From: Stephanodiscus triporus
Lineage: Eukaryota; Bacillariophyta; Thalassiosirophyceae; Thalassiosirales; Thalassiosiraceae
Direction of reading: 5' to 3'
NCBI GenBank assembly: GCA_036939755.1
Contig: JALLAZ010001088.1
Coordinates: 1 to 11,738 of the forward strand
Length of the DNA: 11,738 nucleotides
Shown: positions 1 through 8,405 of the stretch, in pieces
Numbering within the stretch: position 1 is the stretch's first letter
Layout of the letters: each line of letters starts with the position of its first letter
The notes under the pieces: model-generated
The model's database searches: none
What the model was told of the DNA's origin: nothing
The model's input: the letters and a program-made list of their open reading frames with translations, nothing else
Made by a program: the position numbers and the translations under genes

Positions 1-446
1 TGTACGTACTTTACTATTTTGTCAACCATTAACCATTTTCGGTGGCGCAGCCCCTATCGGCTTGTAAGGAAAAATATTTAAGTTTTGTTAGTGTCACTCT
101 AGTTAATCCCAAAAAATGTCGGCTCAAATTTAGTTGGCTGCCCAATTGATTCAGGTCACTTCTATCTCCCTGTTGAAAATTGGAGCCAGTATTCTAGTAT
201 GGGTGAAATGCGCGTCAGAAGGAATTAAACTAAATTTCATGCCGCTTGACTCTCAGCTCAGAAGGAACAATTAGATCTTTGCGATAGCCGCAAATATCAT
301 ATTAGTAGCTTATGGAGGGTGCTTGGAGGGGGTAATACGAGGTGGTAAAAATGTCATATTTATCATCAAGAGGGATGGCAAACAGGAAGCAAGAAGTTCC
401 ATCAATAATCACTACATCTTTGTAATGTTGATTGCTTCTCTTCCTT
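1..446. other. Non-coding 3' flank of the PPR gene
   Basis: This AT-rich stretch lies downstream of the PPR stop codon. I see no convincing coding frame, RNA gene or clear repeat in it. The short open frames here overlap the PPR 3' end on the wrong strand or lack any recognisable protein character. It presumably holds the 3' UTR and polyadenylation region of the minus-strand gene, but I cannot place a cleavage signal. Confidence 0.5.
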
Positions 447-3400
447 TTATGATCTATGTTTGTTGTCAACATTTCTTGTCCACTCTTCTGGCAACTCATT
501 TATTCCTATGCGCCGTAATCTCTTGCCATCACGAGACATACTCTTACCTTTCTTATCCAAATTTTGATATCCAATCTTCACAAGCACATTTAAGAAGGTT
601 TCAGGTGACAGTGCACATCGCAACTGGGTAAGGACAAAGTCTGACACAAATCCCGCACTACAGCAATCACGGAACACTCGTGTGGCACTCTGAGCTACAA
701 GTGCATCGGGTAAATCAAGCCTACCACAACACTTGATGAACGTGCCAAAGATGACCGGATTTGGGCAAATCATGGGATAAGGTTTGTTGCAAATACGATC
801 CATGGCCGTCTCTGCAACGCGGAAGGCTTTCATTTGATTTTCTGGCGAGGCTTTCACGAGATTGCCGACTTCATCTTGTAAAGTATCGGCAAAAGCACAC
901 GCATTAAGGACCTAAATCGTCGCACGAGACGAAGAAAGATCAATAATTTCATGCAACGGCAGATTGTTCAAGGGTATCTGCACACTCAAGATGTGTCGCC
1001 AAACTTACCATTGAATATGCCTGTACAGTAGGCTTCGCATCATTATTCCCATTAGCATAGTTCTTTTCCATCATCTCCAAAACCTCCAATGCCCCCTCTG
1101 CCTTTCTCTCCGAGGGACTACGTGCCCATGCCGTTATCGCAAGGATATAACACCGCTGTGTTGTCCTCATTCTTGATTCCTCGCCCCTCTTCGTTGCTCT
1201 TGCCATATCCTGTTCCATTCTAGACAGTAACTCCGTGGCTCTTTCGCCCGCGTCGACGGAGCCACATGAGCTCCAAGCGTAAAAAACGGATAGGCAAGCA
1301 TATGTGTTCGGTCGTAAGGCATCAATATTCTTGCTTAGCTGCATCATGGCGTTGAAAAGTTCGTCTGCGACGACGCCAGAGTCAGGACGACGCAGGATAG
1401 AATGAGCATCAATTACAGATGTGAACGCAAAAATCGGATTAGTCTTGTTTTGATATGACGGCAGCAACTCCTTGTAACCTTGACGGTACATTTTTATCAT
1501 CCTTCGAAGGAGTTTCAACGCACGGTCGGGCGCTTTCGCTTCCATCCGTCCAGCACCCTTGGTATAATGATAAATGATGTATGCAAATGATCGCTCATCT
1601 GGCCTAACGTCGGCATTTCCATTGTGATGGAATTTGAGCATTCTATCAAGCACGAGTTCGGCCCTTCTGCCCCCGTCTGGAGTGCGGGCACGTGCCCATT
1701 GCTGAATAACAGTATTGAACGAGAAGGAATCGGGGCGAACTGGGAGCTCCATGTCTTCGATACCGTCCAACATAGATCGCATGGCGCTGCTTTCGAAATT
1801 ATCAACCATGGAAAATAACATGGACTCTGCCTCCTCCAACCGGCCGTTGTACGCAAATGAGTCAATGACAGCGTTGTACGTGCGAATGTTCGGCTTCACG
1901 CGAGGGAAACCATCTGCGTGACGTTCTTGCATGTGTCTCAATATCTCCGAGCAACGTTCTCCCGGATTTACAACGTCAATGCCAGCACCATTTTGATGCT
2001 CGCCCCCACTACGCGACCAACATGCGCATACCATTGTGTAGTGGAAGACGTCGGGAGGGTCGTCAATTCTGCCATGGAGGTAAAGGGACTCCATCCCACG
2101 TACAACGGCGTCGGCGGCAAGGGCGGCTTCAAGCTTACCGTGTGGAATTCGCTGGTACGTATTCAGCACACTCGCGAAGGTGTACGCGTCTGGACGATGA
2201 TTGTGCGATAACATTCTGCTCAGGATTGATTCTGCCGCCATTCCTGCCCACAACGGGTTGAATAATCTCGATTTATTCTTTTTTGTAACCTTTGAGACTC
2301 CGTTTCCAGTTTTTGTGTTCTCCTTCTTCTCGTAATTATCATCATACTTCTTGTTATCGCTGTCATTGTCTTTGTAGTATTTCGCCAATGACGTGTCCAA
2401 CCTCGCAGCGGAATTAGTTATCACACCTAGTGCGATATTGTAGCTACGTTGATTCGGTCTTACGCTTGGCATGTCAAGTTCAATTGCCAAACTTTCCATT
2501 CTATCTAGTAATCTCATGACTGTTGCGGCATGATCCACATTGCTCTGCTGTTCACGAGAGTAGGCCACAAGAATGGAGTTGTAGACCTCAACGTCAAGAT
2601 CGCGCGCCTTATCGTGCTGACGGAGAGACGTGTACGATGGCGACGATGTGATTCCGCTGTCGTATGATTCAGCTCCCTCCTCTGTGTCGCTGTCGTTGAC
2701 ATTGTCAACCTCCAGCGTGACATCATTGGAATCAAATAACTCATCTCCATCGATAGACAAATCATCTTCATTAATATCGCCATCCATATCCATGTCATCA
2801 TCAACAATCACACTTGCTGTAGCCTCTGATTTTTTTTCGTTTTCACCATACTTATATTCATCGTCATCATGAGCACCAAATGCTTCTCGTCTAGTCCTCC
2901 ATTTCGGCGAAGAATGCCGGCGATGGTGAAGTGCATCCCTACGCGCCCATGCCTCGAGGCGATCCAAAATAGCCACTGCACGCTCGATCCGATCTAGGTC
3001 AGTAAATTCTGTGACTTTCCGTTGACTGCCGATGTCATGCTGCTGACGGTGTCGTGTCCTTGCGTCGTTACCACCATTGTGGTGACTGCTACTGCTAGTT
3101 CCCCGACAACCGCGCAACCAAGCGTGAATCACCAATGAATAACTCAATGCATCCGGATGGACGTCATCGCCATCGCAGCCGATCCCACTCGGATCAACCT
3201 GGCCAATGTCGAAATCGCGTCGATTATCATCAGCAACTTCCGAAAATGATGATGACGATGGTGCCTCCATGCGCTTCAACAATATATCCTCGGCGCGCAC
3301 GGCAGCGTGTGAGTCGTACCTCGAGGCACGACTCCATGCGTTTAACACCGAATTGTAATTGATGGTGTTGGGTGGAAACGTCAGTTCGTCCATACGGGGC

Positions 3401-4244
3401 TCATACCAGTGTAGATCGTCAATTTCGCTCCTATCGCCTTCGCTGCTCAAGTCGTTCGCCTTATCCTTGTTGTTGTCATCGATGTCGCGGGCCACCGCAA
3501 CAATAGTCGCCTCGTCATTGTCGCTGTCCTTGTCGGGTCCGAAGGAGGACGAGGACGAGAATGAAGACGACGACGTCCATGATCCCTTTATCCACACATT
3601 GTAGTTATTGTCTGCCGCGCCACTGCTGATGCTGCCACCCTCCTCATCTTCGGCACTCTTCTCATCATAATGAACCCCGTTGCGGATATAACCCCCCAAC
3701 TCTCCCCCCTTTTCAAATCGAGCGGTGCCACCGTAGTATCCGACTCCATTGCTACTGCGCACGCCACTGCCACCGACACCCACGCGTTCCTTGTACCGCC
3801 GATGCTTGATTATCATGTCCTCCAACATATCCTGCGCCTCCCTCGCCGGATCGTATCGTCTTTCCTGCCTTTGCTGTCTCTGCTGCTGCCCAGATCCCGC
3901 CGTCGCGATGCCACGCTCGCTTCGATGAGGGGATGACAACGACGATGACGACTCCGGCACAAAAGACAAGGAGCAGCAGCTCTTGGCGAGCGCGTTCATC
4001 ACCGCCGAGTACGTGTAGCAGTTCGGCCTCATCCCCGGCTCGAATTTCACCGACGACGACGGGTCGTAATGTCCCAATCGGATCATCATATTCAGTATCT
4101 CTTTGGCCCGCATCGCCGCCCGCTTGGTGATCTCGTCCGACCTCACTGCTCTTTGCTGTTGTTGCAATGATGGCATTGACGGCGAGGAAGAAGCAGAAGC
4201 AGAAGCAGAAGCAGAAGCAGAAGCAGAAGCAGAAGCAGAAGCAG
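447..4244 (-). CDS. Long PPR protein, C-terminal part (no start of its own)
   Basis: Organellar-type RNA-binding PPR protein. It reads from the Ser-Ala repeat to a TAA at 447-449, with one intron (912-1008). PPR helix signatures recur along it: NCYTYSAVMNALAKS (about 3976-4020), NTINYNSVLNAWSRAS (about 3321-3370), DALSYSLVIHAWLRG (about 3112-3160), NIRTYNAVIDSFAYNG (about 1845-1895), DSFSFNTVIQQWARA (about 1690-1735) and RCYILAITAWARS (about 1120-1160). Acidic and Ser-rich inserts separate them, as is common in diatom PPR proteins. The C-terminus after the intron begins VLNACAFAD and ends with ELPEEWTRNV, a plausible conserved tail. PPR proteins bind single-stranded RNA in mitochondria or plastids and act in processing, stability or translation. 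No targeting peptide is present because the natural N-terminus is missing. The frame stays open upstream through the repeat into the bromodomain exon, and there is no ATG before the first PPR motif except within the Ser-Pro-Met linker. I think its true N-terminus is the fragment at 8352-10140. Confidence 0.88.
912..1008 (-). other. Intron in the PPR gene (97 bp, phase 0)
   Basis: On the minus strand the donor is ATG|GTAAGT (exon ends at 1009) and the acceptor is GATTTAG|GTCC (exon resumes at 911). Splicing joins QAYSM to VLNACAFAD in frame. Without splicing the reading frame stops near 949 and the conserved C-terminal 155 or so residues are lost. Both sides read as PPR protein, so the intron is well supported. 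Confidence 0.9.
4191..4244 (+). repeat. (AAGCAG)9 microsatellite, copy 1
   Basis: Nine perfect AAGCAG hexamers (54 bp), flanked on the right by imperfect units (ACGCAG, CGGCAG). Read on the minus strand it encodes alternating Ser-Ala and lies between bromodomain-derived and PPR-derived coding sequence. An identical nine-unit array sits at 8352-8405 next to the N. This is the left boundary of the suspected misjoined block. Confidence 0.97.
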
Positions 4245-5620
4245 ACGCAGCGGCAGCAGAAGAAGCATCCACAGCAGAAGGACTGTCTACGGCAGTAGCA
4301 GCATTGAAAGTAGCACCTGTCGCTGCAGTCTCTGGGTCAACCAAAGCCAACGAAGCTGCGTTTCTAACCGCCTCCAAGACCTTTTCGTCCACGTGATCCT
4401 CGAAGTCTCTGGTAAGCACAGCATAGTCGCTTTCACTTCAGTTCATAGACCAGTAATTCATTATTTTTTCACATTGGCCAGAGAGGAACGAGGGAGTAAG
4501 AATTGCGATTTTTGCACGAGGTCAAAACATTCACCGAGCCCAGCCAAACGAAAAGAAACAAGGAGCAAAACGTACCGTCCGTTGAACTTGACGCAGTTGT
4601 GACAGATCAAGGCAACACGCTGATGGAGGGATGAGAATGATTTGATCATGCGCGCCACGATCATCTTGCGCACGAGGCTCAGATCCATGGGGAATAATAT
4701 CCTCTCCTTGTAACCAGGAGCTGGAGACGAAGAAACGACCCGGTTCATATCATGAGGAGTCACGGAGATATGTATGGAATCCATCCATTGTACTCACCCT
4801 CCGCGGGATTAACCGGTTTTCGAAACACCGCCGCCGTCCGATGTGCTGAAATCTTTTTGTACAGGGCCAGCAACGCCGTCGTGTCCGGATGTTCCGCGTG
4901 ATAGGCGACATCCTTGTCCAACAACAGTAACGCCCGCTGTTTCTCTAATGCCAGTCGCCTCCTCCTCTCCTCCAACTCTTGATCATTCTTCCTCGACTTG
5001 GCCAGGGAAAGGTGCGCGTGCAGTCGACTGTTGGGCGGGTGGGGCAAATTCATCGGCTCCCGCAGCCGTCCCAGCAAGGCCGATACCGTGAAGTAGCGGT
5101 CAGGCGGCGTGAATTCGGTACTCAGCATGGCGTCGACCGATTCCAGGTAATTGACGTGTTCCCTCCCCGGCTCCCCATTCGGCTGGTAGACCGTCGGTAG
5201 GAGGGGTATGCGGAGCATCGTTGGCTCCCTCAACGGCGACAACGGTGGCGGAGGAGGAGCTCCTCCTCCTCCCTCGTCGCTCATTCGGCCATTATCCGAT
5301 CTGTGCCGTCCTTCTTCGTGGATACCTATTTCTCTCTCCAACGTTTCTATTTCCCTTTCCCTTTCGAGAGCGAGTAGAAAGGCAAATAACGAATCAGAAA
5401 TGGCGAAAATTGATCATCCACGGAAACACGGGGGCACCACAGGGGGGTGGAGGGGCGACGGGGGGTGGGAGGGGCGAGCTTACAGCGCATCTTCGCAGGC
5501 CACCGCCTCCTTTACTATGACGCCGAGCTCGTGCATCGGGAGGCCGGCGGCCAGTCTTGACAGCGTAACGGGTAGTATGTCCCGAACGGCATCGGGGATC
5601 GGATCCTCCTCCATTTCCAT
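4245..5620 (-). CDS. Bromodomain protein, 5' four exons
   Basis: Chromatin-reader type protein with one complete bromodomain, assembled here from four exons: 5620-5484, 5360-4798, 4720-4576 and 4435 onward. The proposed start is ATG at 5620-5618 (MEMEEDPIPDAV), because an in-frame stop lies upstream. Residues ~1-60 are helical (ILPVTLSRLAAGLPMHELG, then an ALEREIETLEREI coiled coil), followed by a Gly/Pro-rich stretch, a basic helix (QELEERRRRLALEKQRALLL) and the bromodomain. The domain shows the ZA-loop elements FRKPVNPAEAPGYKERI, then PMDLSLVRKMI, then ICHNCVKFNG, whose Asn matches the conserved acetyl-lysine-binding Asn and whose loop Tyr is present. The final helix is DYAVLTRDFEDHVDEK. 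Bromodomains bind acetylated lysines in histones in the nucleus. After VLEAVRNAASLALVDPE the sequence becomes low complexity, enters the Ser-Ala repeat and continues in frame into PPR sequence. The true C-terminus is therefore probably absent. The exon structure is my inference from splice consensus and domain continuity; the N-terminal 190 residues match no family I can name. Confidence 0.85.
4436..4575 (-). other. Intron 3 of the bromodomain gene (140 bp)
   Basis: Donor GGACG|GTACGT with the exon ending at 4576. The acceptor is TGAAG|TGAAAG with the exon resuming at 4435. Splicing restores NGRESDYAVLTRDFE, the B-to-C helix segment of the bromodomain. A second acceptor six bases further (exon from 4429) is also in frame and would drop Glu-Ser. 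The intron is well supported; the choice between acceptors is not. Confidence 0.82.
4721..4797 (-). other. Intron 2 of the bromodomain gene (77 bp)
   Basis: Donor GCGGAGG|GTGAGT (exon ends at 4798) and acceptor GTCTCCAG|CTCCTGG (exon resumes at 4720). Splicing creates an Ala codon across the junction and gives NPAEAPGYKERI, restoring the bromodomain ZA loop. The pyrimidine-rich tract before the acceptor is clear. Confidence 0.88.
5361..5483 (-). other. Intron 1 of the bromodomain gene (123 bp)
   Basis: Donor GATGCGCT|GTAAGC (exon ends at 5484). The acceptor is CTCTCGAAAG|GGAAAG (exon resumes at 5360), preceded by a pyrimidine-rich run and a CTGAT branch-like motif. Joining gives a continuous ACEDALEREIETLEREI helix. 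The upstream exon has strong coding character but no similarity I can name, so this intron is less certain than the two inside the bromodomain. Confidence 0.7.
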
Positions 5621-6535
5621 TCCTTCGTTGCCAGTATCGTCTTTGACAGGGTTGGGAGGGATGTTCTTTTAGTCTGTTTATTCATATATTGTATTCCGTA
5701 GATATTTTTTGTATGGTACGATACGAATGAAAATGAAAAAGTCTCTTTTATTGCTCTCTGGTTTGCCAGAGAAAGGATATCCACTATCGTACTGTAATGC
5801 ATTGGCCTCTTGGAGGTCTGCAATGATGATGCGAGAAGCATCTGTTCCAGCTAATGGTTGGAAGGAGGATTAGGATGTTTTGTGATTCCAATGGGCAATT
5901 GTGGGTGTAGATGATAATATTGAAACTCTGCGAAAGAAATTAACTCGTTAACTTTGATTTACATGAGCCATAGGAGTGCTTTTCTTGCACAAGCACCATC
6001 ACATGCATGAAAAATTAGTGAATAGCCATGGCAAAGCAAGCCTTTTCTATGTACCCCTCAACCTCCCTCAAATAATTCACTATGCGACTAAGTAATTGAG
6101 ATGCGCGCGAAAGAGTATCACACAAGGAAAAGAAAAGAGGTGTAAATTAGTTGCAATATTGTCCGGAGTGCTGATAAACGTAATCAGCATGTGCCATCTT
6201 CATTTTTGCTCCTTTCTTCCTTAGACGACGTCCTTCTTCAAATATTTGCTGAACAATTATGTATGGTCATTGATTAAATTCCTTTTCTTGTTGGTAGATC
6301 TGTACTACTGCAGGACGCGCAAGCTAGAGATTATTTCGAGAGGTCAGCATGACATCAACACATAAGACATGACTGGAATGATTCATCACAATCCAAGTGC
6401 AGTCAACCCTTCAGCCGACTCCCAACTCTAAAACATTCCAAAGCATGGTCACCTCCCAACACTTGAACACACCGAATCAATAAAACATCCCGACAGTCTC
6501 CATGTGCTTCATCTTCAAACGTCTTTATATTTCAG
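5621..6535. other. Intergenic region between U2AF and the bromodomain gene
   Basis: About 0.9 kb of AT-rich DNA between the U2AF stop codon and the proposed bromodomain start, on the downstream side of one minus-strand gene and the upstream side of the next. It should hold the U2AF 3' UTR and the bromodomain promoter. I see no tRNA, repeat or convincing coding frame. The minus-strand frame at 5515-5841 lacks protein character and overlaps the first bromodomain exon in another frame. Confidence 0.5.
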
Positions 6536-8350
6536 CTAACTGAGATTACCCCTGGAGTAATCCTCTTCCCCAAAGTACGTGGCATCGACGACGTTCGGGC
6601 CAAATGCGCGTCCCTTCAGTTCCCTCTCGGCGCTCGTGGCATCGTTGGGACTGGCATATTCAAGAAAGATCTTCTTGACGGCGCTGGGCGCGTACCCCTC
6701 CTGTTCGTGTTGTTTCGCACCGCAAGCGTGAGACAACGAAAGACGTGTGAGCATGCGAAAAATATCGCATTGCGCCATAGCGATAGTAACAAAACGCAAT
6801 ACGGAACGTACCCCAGGCCTTGGAATCTTCATCGATAGCAACTTGCCGTACCGCGATACCTCCTCGCGGACCTCCTCCTCGAGCATCTTGTGATCGTCTA
6901 CCGTTGCCAGGTCTTCGTCCGTAACCATATTGAGCAGGACTAATATACGCGTGGGAGCGGGAGCCAGTTGCTGGGCGAGCACGGCCGGAGAGGGGGGCAA
7001 CGCTCCGCCCCCGAACGCGGCGTCGAGCGCGCTCGCGGCGGCGTTGGCCACGGCCATCGGATCGGCGACGACCAGCCCCTGCGGCTGATGCATCTGCTGC
7101 ATCTGGGGCTGCTGCGACATCATGCCCATCCCGTACATGCCCATCTGTGTTCCCGGAAGCATCCCCGTAGGCTGTTGTTGCTGCTGCTGCATCATCATTG
7201 CGCCCATCGGTCCCACGCCCACGGCGGGATTGGCCATGCCGGGAACCATCCCAACCATCGGCGTCGGCGCCGCCAGTCCTCCGCCGACGCCTCCGAGGGC
7301 CGCCATGAGTAGGGCGTCGACGTCCACTCCGTCGACGACGCTCGCCTGGATCGGCGGCGCGGCGACGGGCGCGCCGAACGCACCGCCCCCCTGCTGCTCC
7401 AAGGCGCCCTGATGCAACATCAACCCACCGGAGAACTGCTGAGAGGCCATGCGACAGCTCAGTTGTTTCCCCCCCCCCATGTCCATCCCGTTCAGTCCCA
7501 TGCACGCCACTTGGGTGATGTTCGGGTCCGAGTACTCCACGAAGCAATACCCCTTCGAGGTCACGGCGTTATTGTCCTGCTTCACCAGGTGGAAGGCCTT
7601 CACGGCCCCGAACGCGCCGAGCAACTCCAAAACCTGACCCTCGCTCAGGTGGTACGGCAGCCCGCCGATGAATATCTTGTTCGGGCCGTCGGGGACGGTG
7701 GGACTCACGATCCCGAGCCTCGCCGTGTCGAGTCGCGGCGCCGCGTCGTCGTTGATCCTCGGCGCGAGCGCGGCGTTGTAGTCGTTGGGACGCTTCACCT
7801 TCACCTTCCCCTGTCCCATGACGTCGACGCCGTCGAGCGCGAGACACGCCGACGTGATCTCCATGGTCTTGAATTCGAGGAAGACGAATCGTCGCTCGCG
7901 GTTGATGTACACGCTGATTATCGGGTCGCTGTCGACGTATTGCGCCCTGTGCAATGCCGCGTTGGGATTCGCGCTCGGATCGAGAACGATGGAATCGCGT
8001 ATCGCGTCGCGAAAGAACGCGTGGACCTCGTCCTCGGACAGATCTGGGACGTTCCCGATGTAGAGACGTCGGGCGTGTCTGGTCTGCTGAGGCTGCGTGA
8101 TCGACGACGAGGAGGACGAGGAGGACGAGGGGGGAGGGCGCTGCCCCTGGGCGTTGAGCCCGATGTTGGCCCCGGTCGCACCCGCCGCCAGACCCCCCAC
8201 CCTCATCCCCACGGCGTGACTCGCCTCGAGGGCCGCGCGAGCCTCGTCCTCGGCGAGCTGCTCGGGGGTAGGCTCGACGTCGAACTTGGTCCTGCGCGAT
8301 CGACGCGCCCGACGTCGGTCGTCGACCCAGTCCCGCTCCTCCTCGTAGGA
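6536..8350 (-). CDS. U2AF2: U2AF large subunit splicing factor, 5' truncated at the N
   Basis: Nuclear splicing factor that binds the polypyrimidine tract and helps recruit U2 snRNP to the branch site. Counting from the N, residues 1-25 are an Arg-rich remnant (RRRARRSRRTKFD). RRM1 (about 94-187) has RNP2-like LYIGNV and RNP1-like RFVFLEF, ending VKVKRPNDYNAAL. RRM2 (about 225-300) has KIFIGGLPYHLSEGQV and GYCFVEY. A long Gly/Met/Gln-rich linker with a six-Gln run follows. The C-terminal UHM-type RRM (from about 469) starts ILVLLNMVTDEDL, carries YGKLLSMKIPRPG, and after an intron continues KKIFLEYASPNDA and GRAFGPNVVDATYF, containing the UHM Arg-X-Phe motif. Domain order and signatures match the U2AF65 family closely. 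The stop is TAG at 6536-6538. The N at 8351 removes the start codon and most of the N-terminal RS domain. GC content and CGN arginine use are higher than in the bromodomain gene next door. Confidence 0.93.
   Translation of the reverse strand, partial: SYEEERDWVDDRRRARRSRRTKFDVEPTPEQLAEDEARAALEASHAVGMRVGGLAAGATGANIGLNAQGQRPPPSSSSSSSSSITQPQQTRHARRLYIGNVPDLSEDEVHAFFRDAIRDSIVLDPSANPNAALHRAQYVDSDPIISVYINRERRFVFLEFKTMEITSACLALDGVDVMGQGKVKVKRPNDYNAALAPRINDDAAPRLDTARLGIVSPTVPDGPNKIFIGGLPYHLSEGQVLELLGAFGAVKAFHLVKQDNNAVTSKGYCFVEYSDPNITQVACMGLNGMDMGGGKQLSCRMASQQFSGGLMLHQGALEQQGGGAFGAPVAAPPIQASVVDGVDVDALLMAALGGVGGGLAAPTPMVGMVPGMANPAVGVGPMGAMMMQQQQQQPTGMLPGTQMGMYGMGMMSQQPQMQQMHQPQGLVVADPMAVANAAASALDAAFGGGALPPSPAVLAQQLAPAPTRILVLLNMVTDEDLATVDDHKMLEEEVREEVSRYGKLLSMKIPRPGVRSVLRFVTIAMAQCDIFRMLTRLSLSHACGAKQHEQEGYAPSAVKKIFLEYASPNDATSAERELKGRAFGPNVVDATYFGEEDYSRGNLS
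6701..6811 (-). other. Stop-free 111-bp intron in the U2AF UHM domain
   Basis: Donor CCTGGG|GTACGT (exon ends at 6812) and acceptor CACGAACAG|GAGGGG (exon resumes at 6700), phase 0. Removal gives KIPRPGEGYAPSAVKKIF, which matches the compact strand-loop-strand of U2AF UHM domains. The intron is a multiple of three with no in-frame stop, so an open frame reads through it and would add 37 non-conserved residues if it is counted as coding. Confidence 0.85.
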
Positions 8351-8351
8351 N
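8351..8351. other. Single undetermined base: probable assembly junction
   Basis: The only N in the window. It sits exactly at the edge of an AAGCAG array, between the 5'-truncated U2AF gene and the 3'-truncated PPR gene. Neither gene can be read across it: the U2AF frame continues as a meaningless Phe-Cys run and the PPR frame as Arg/Thr-rich shadow sequence. This fits a contig join of unknown size, not a single uncalled base. Confidence 0.85.
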
Positions 8352-8405
8352 AAGCAGAAGCAGAAGCAGAAGCAGAAGCAGAAGCAGAAGCAGAAGCAGA
8401 AGCAG
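8352..8405 (+). repeat. (AAGCAG)9 microsatellite, copy 2
   Basis: Nine perfect hexamers directly abutting the N, identical in unit, number and phase to the array at 4191-4244. On the minus strand it encodes the Ser-Ala run that ends the readable part of the N-terminal PPR fragment. Its true length is unknown because the array ends at the junction. Confidence 0.97.

Noticed and set aside
1624..2261. Small plus-strand frames opposite the PPR gene
   Set aside because: They are antisense to well-supported PPR motifs and lack start context or similarity.
4417..4419. GTG as start codon of the PPR frame
   Set aside because: The codon is an internal Val in the last bromodomain helix. Splice sites and bromodomain homology extend the frame upstream.
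5515..5841. Minus-strand frame of 108 residues upstream of the bromodomain gene
   Set aside because: It overlaps the proposed first exon in another frame, has no protein character I recognise, and the other frame has better helical coding signal and a fitting splice donor.
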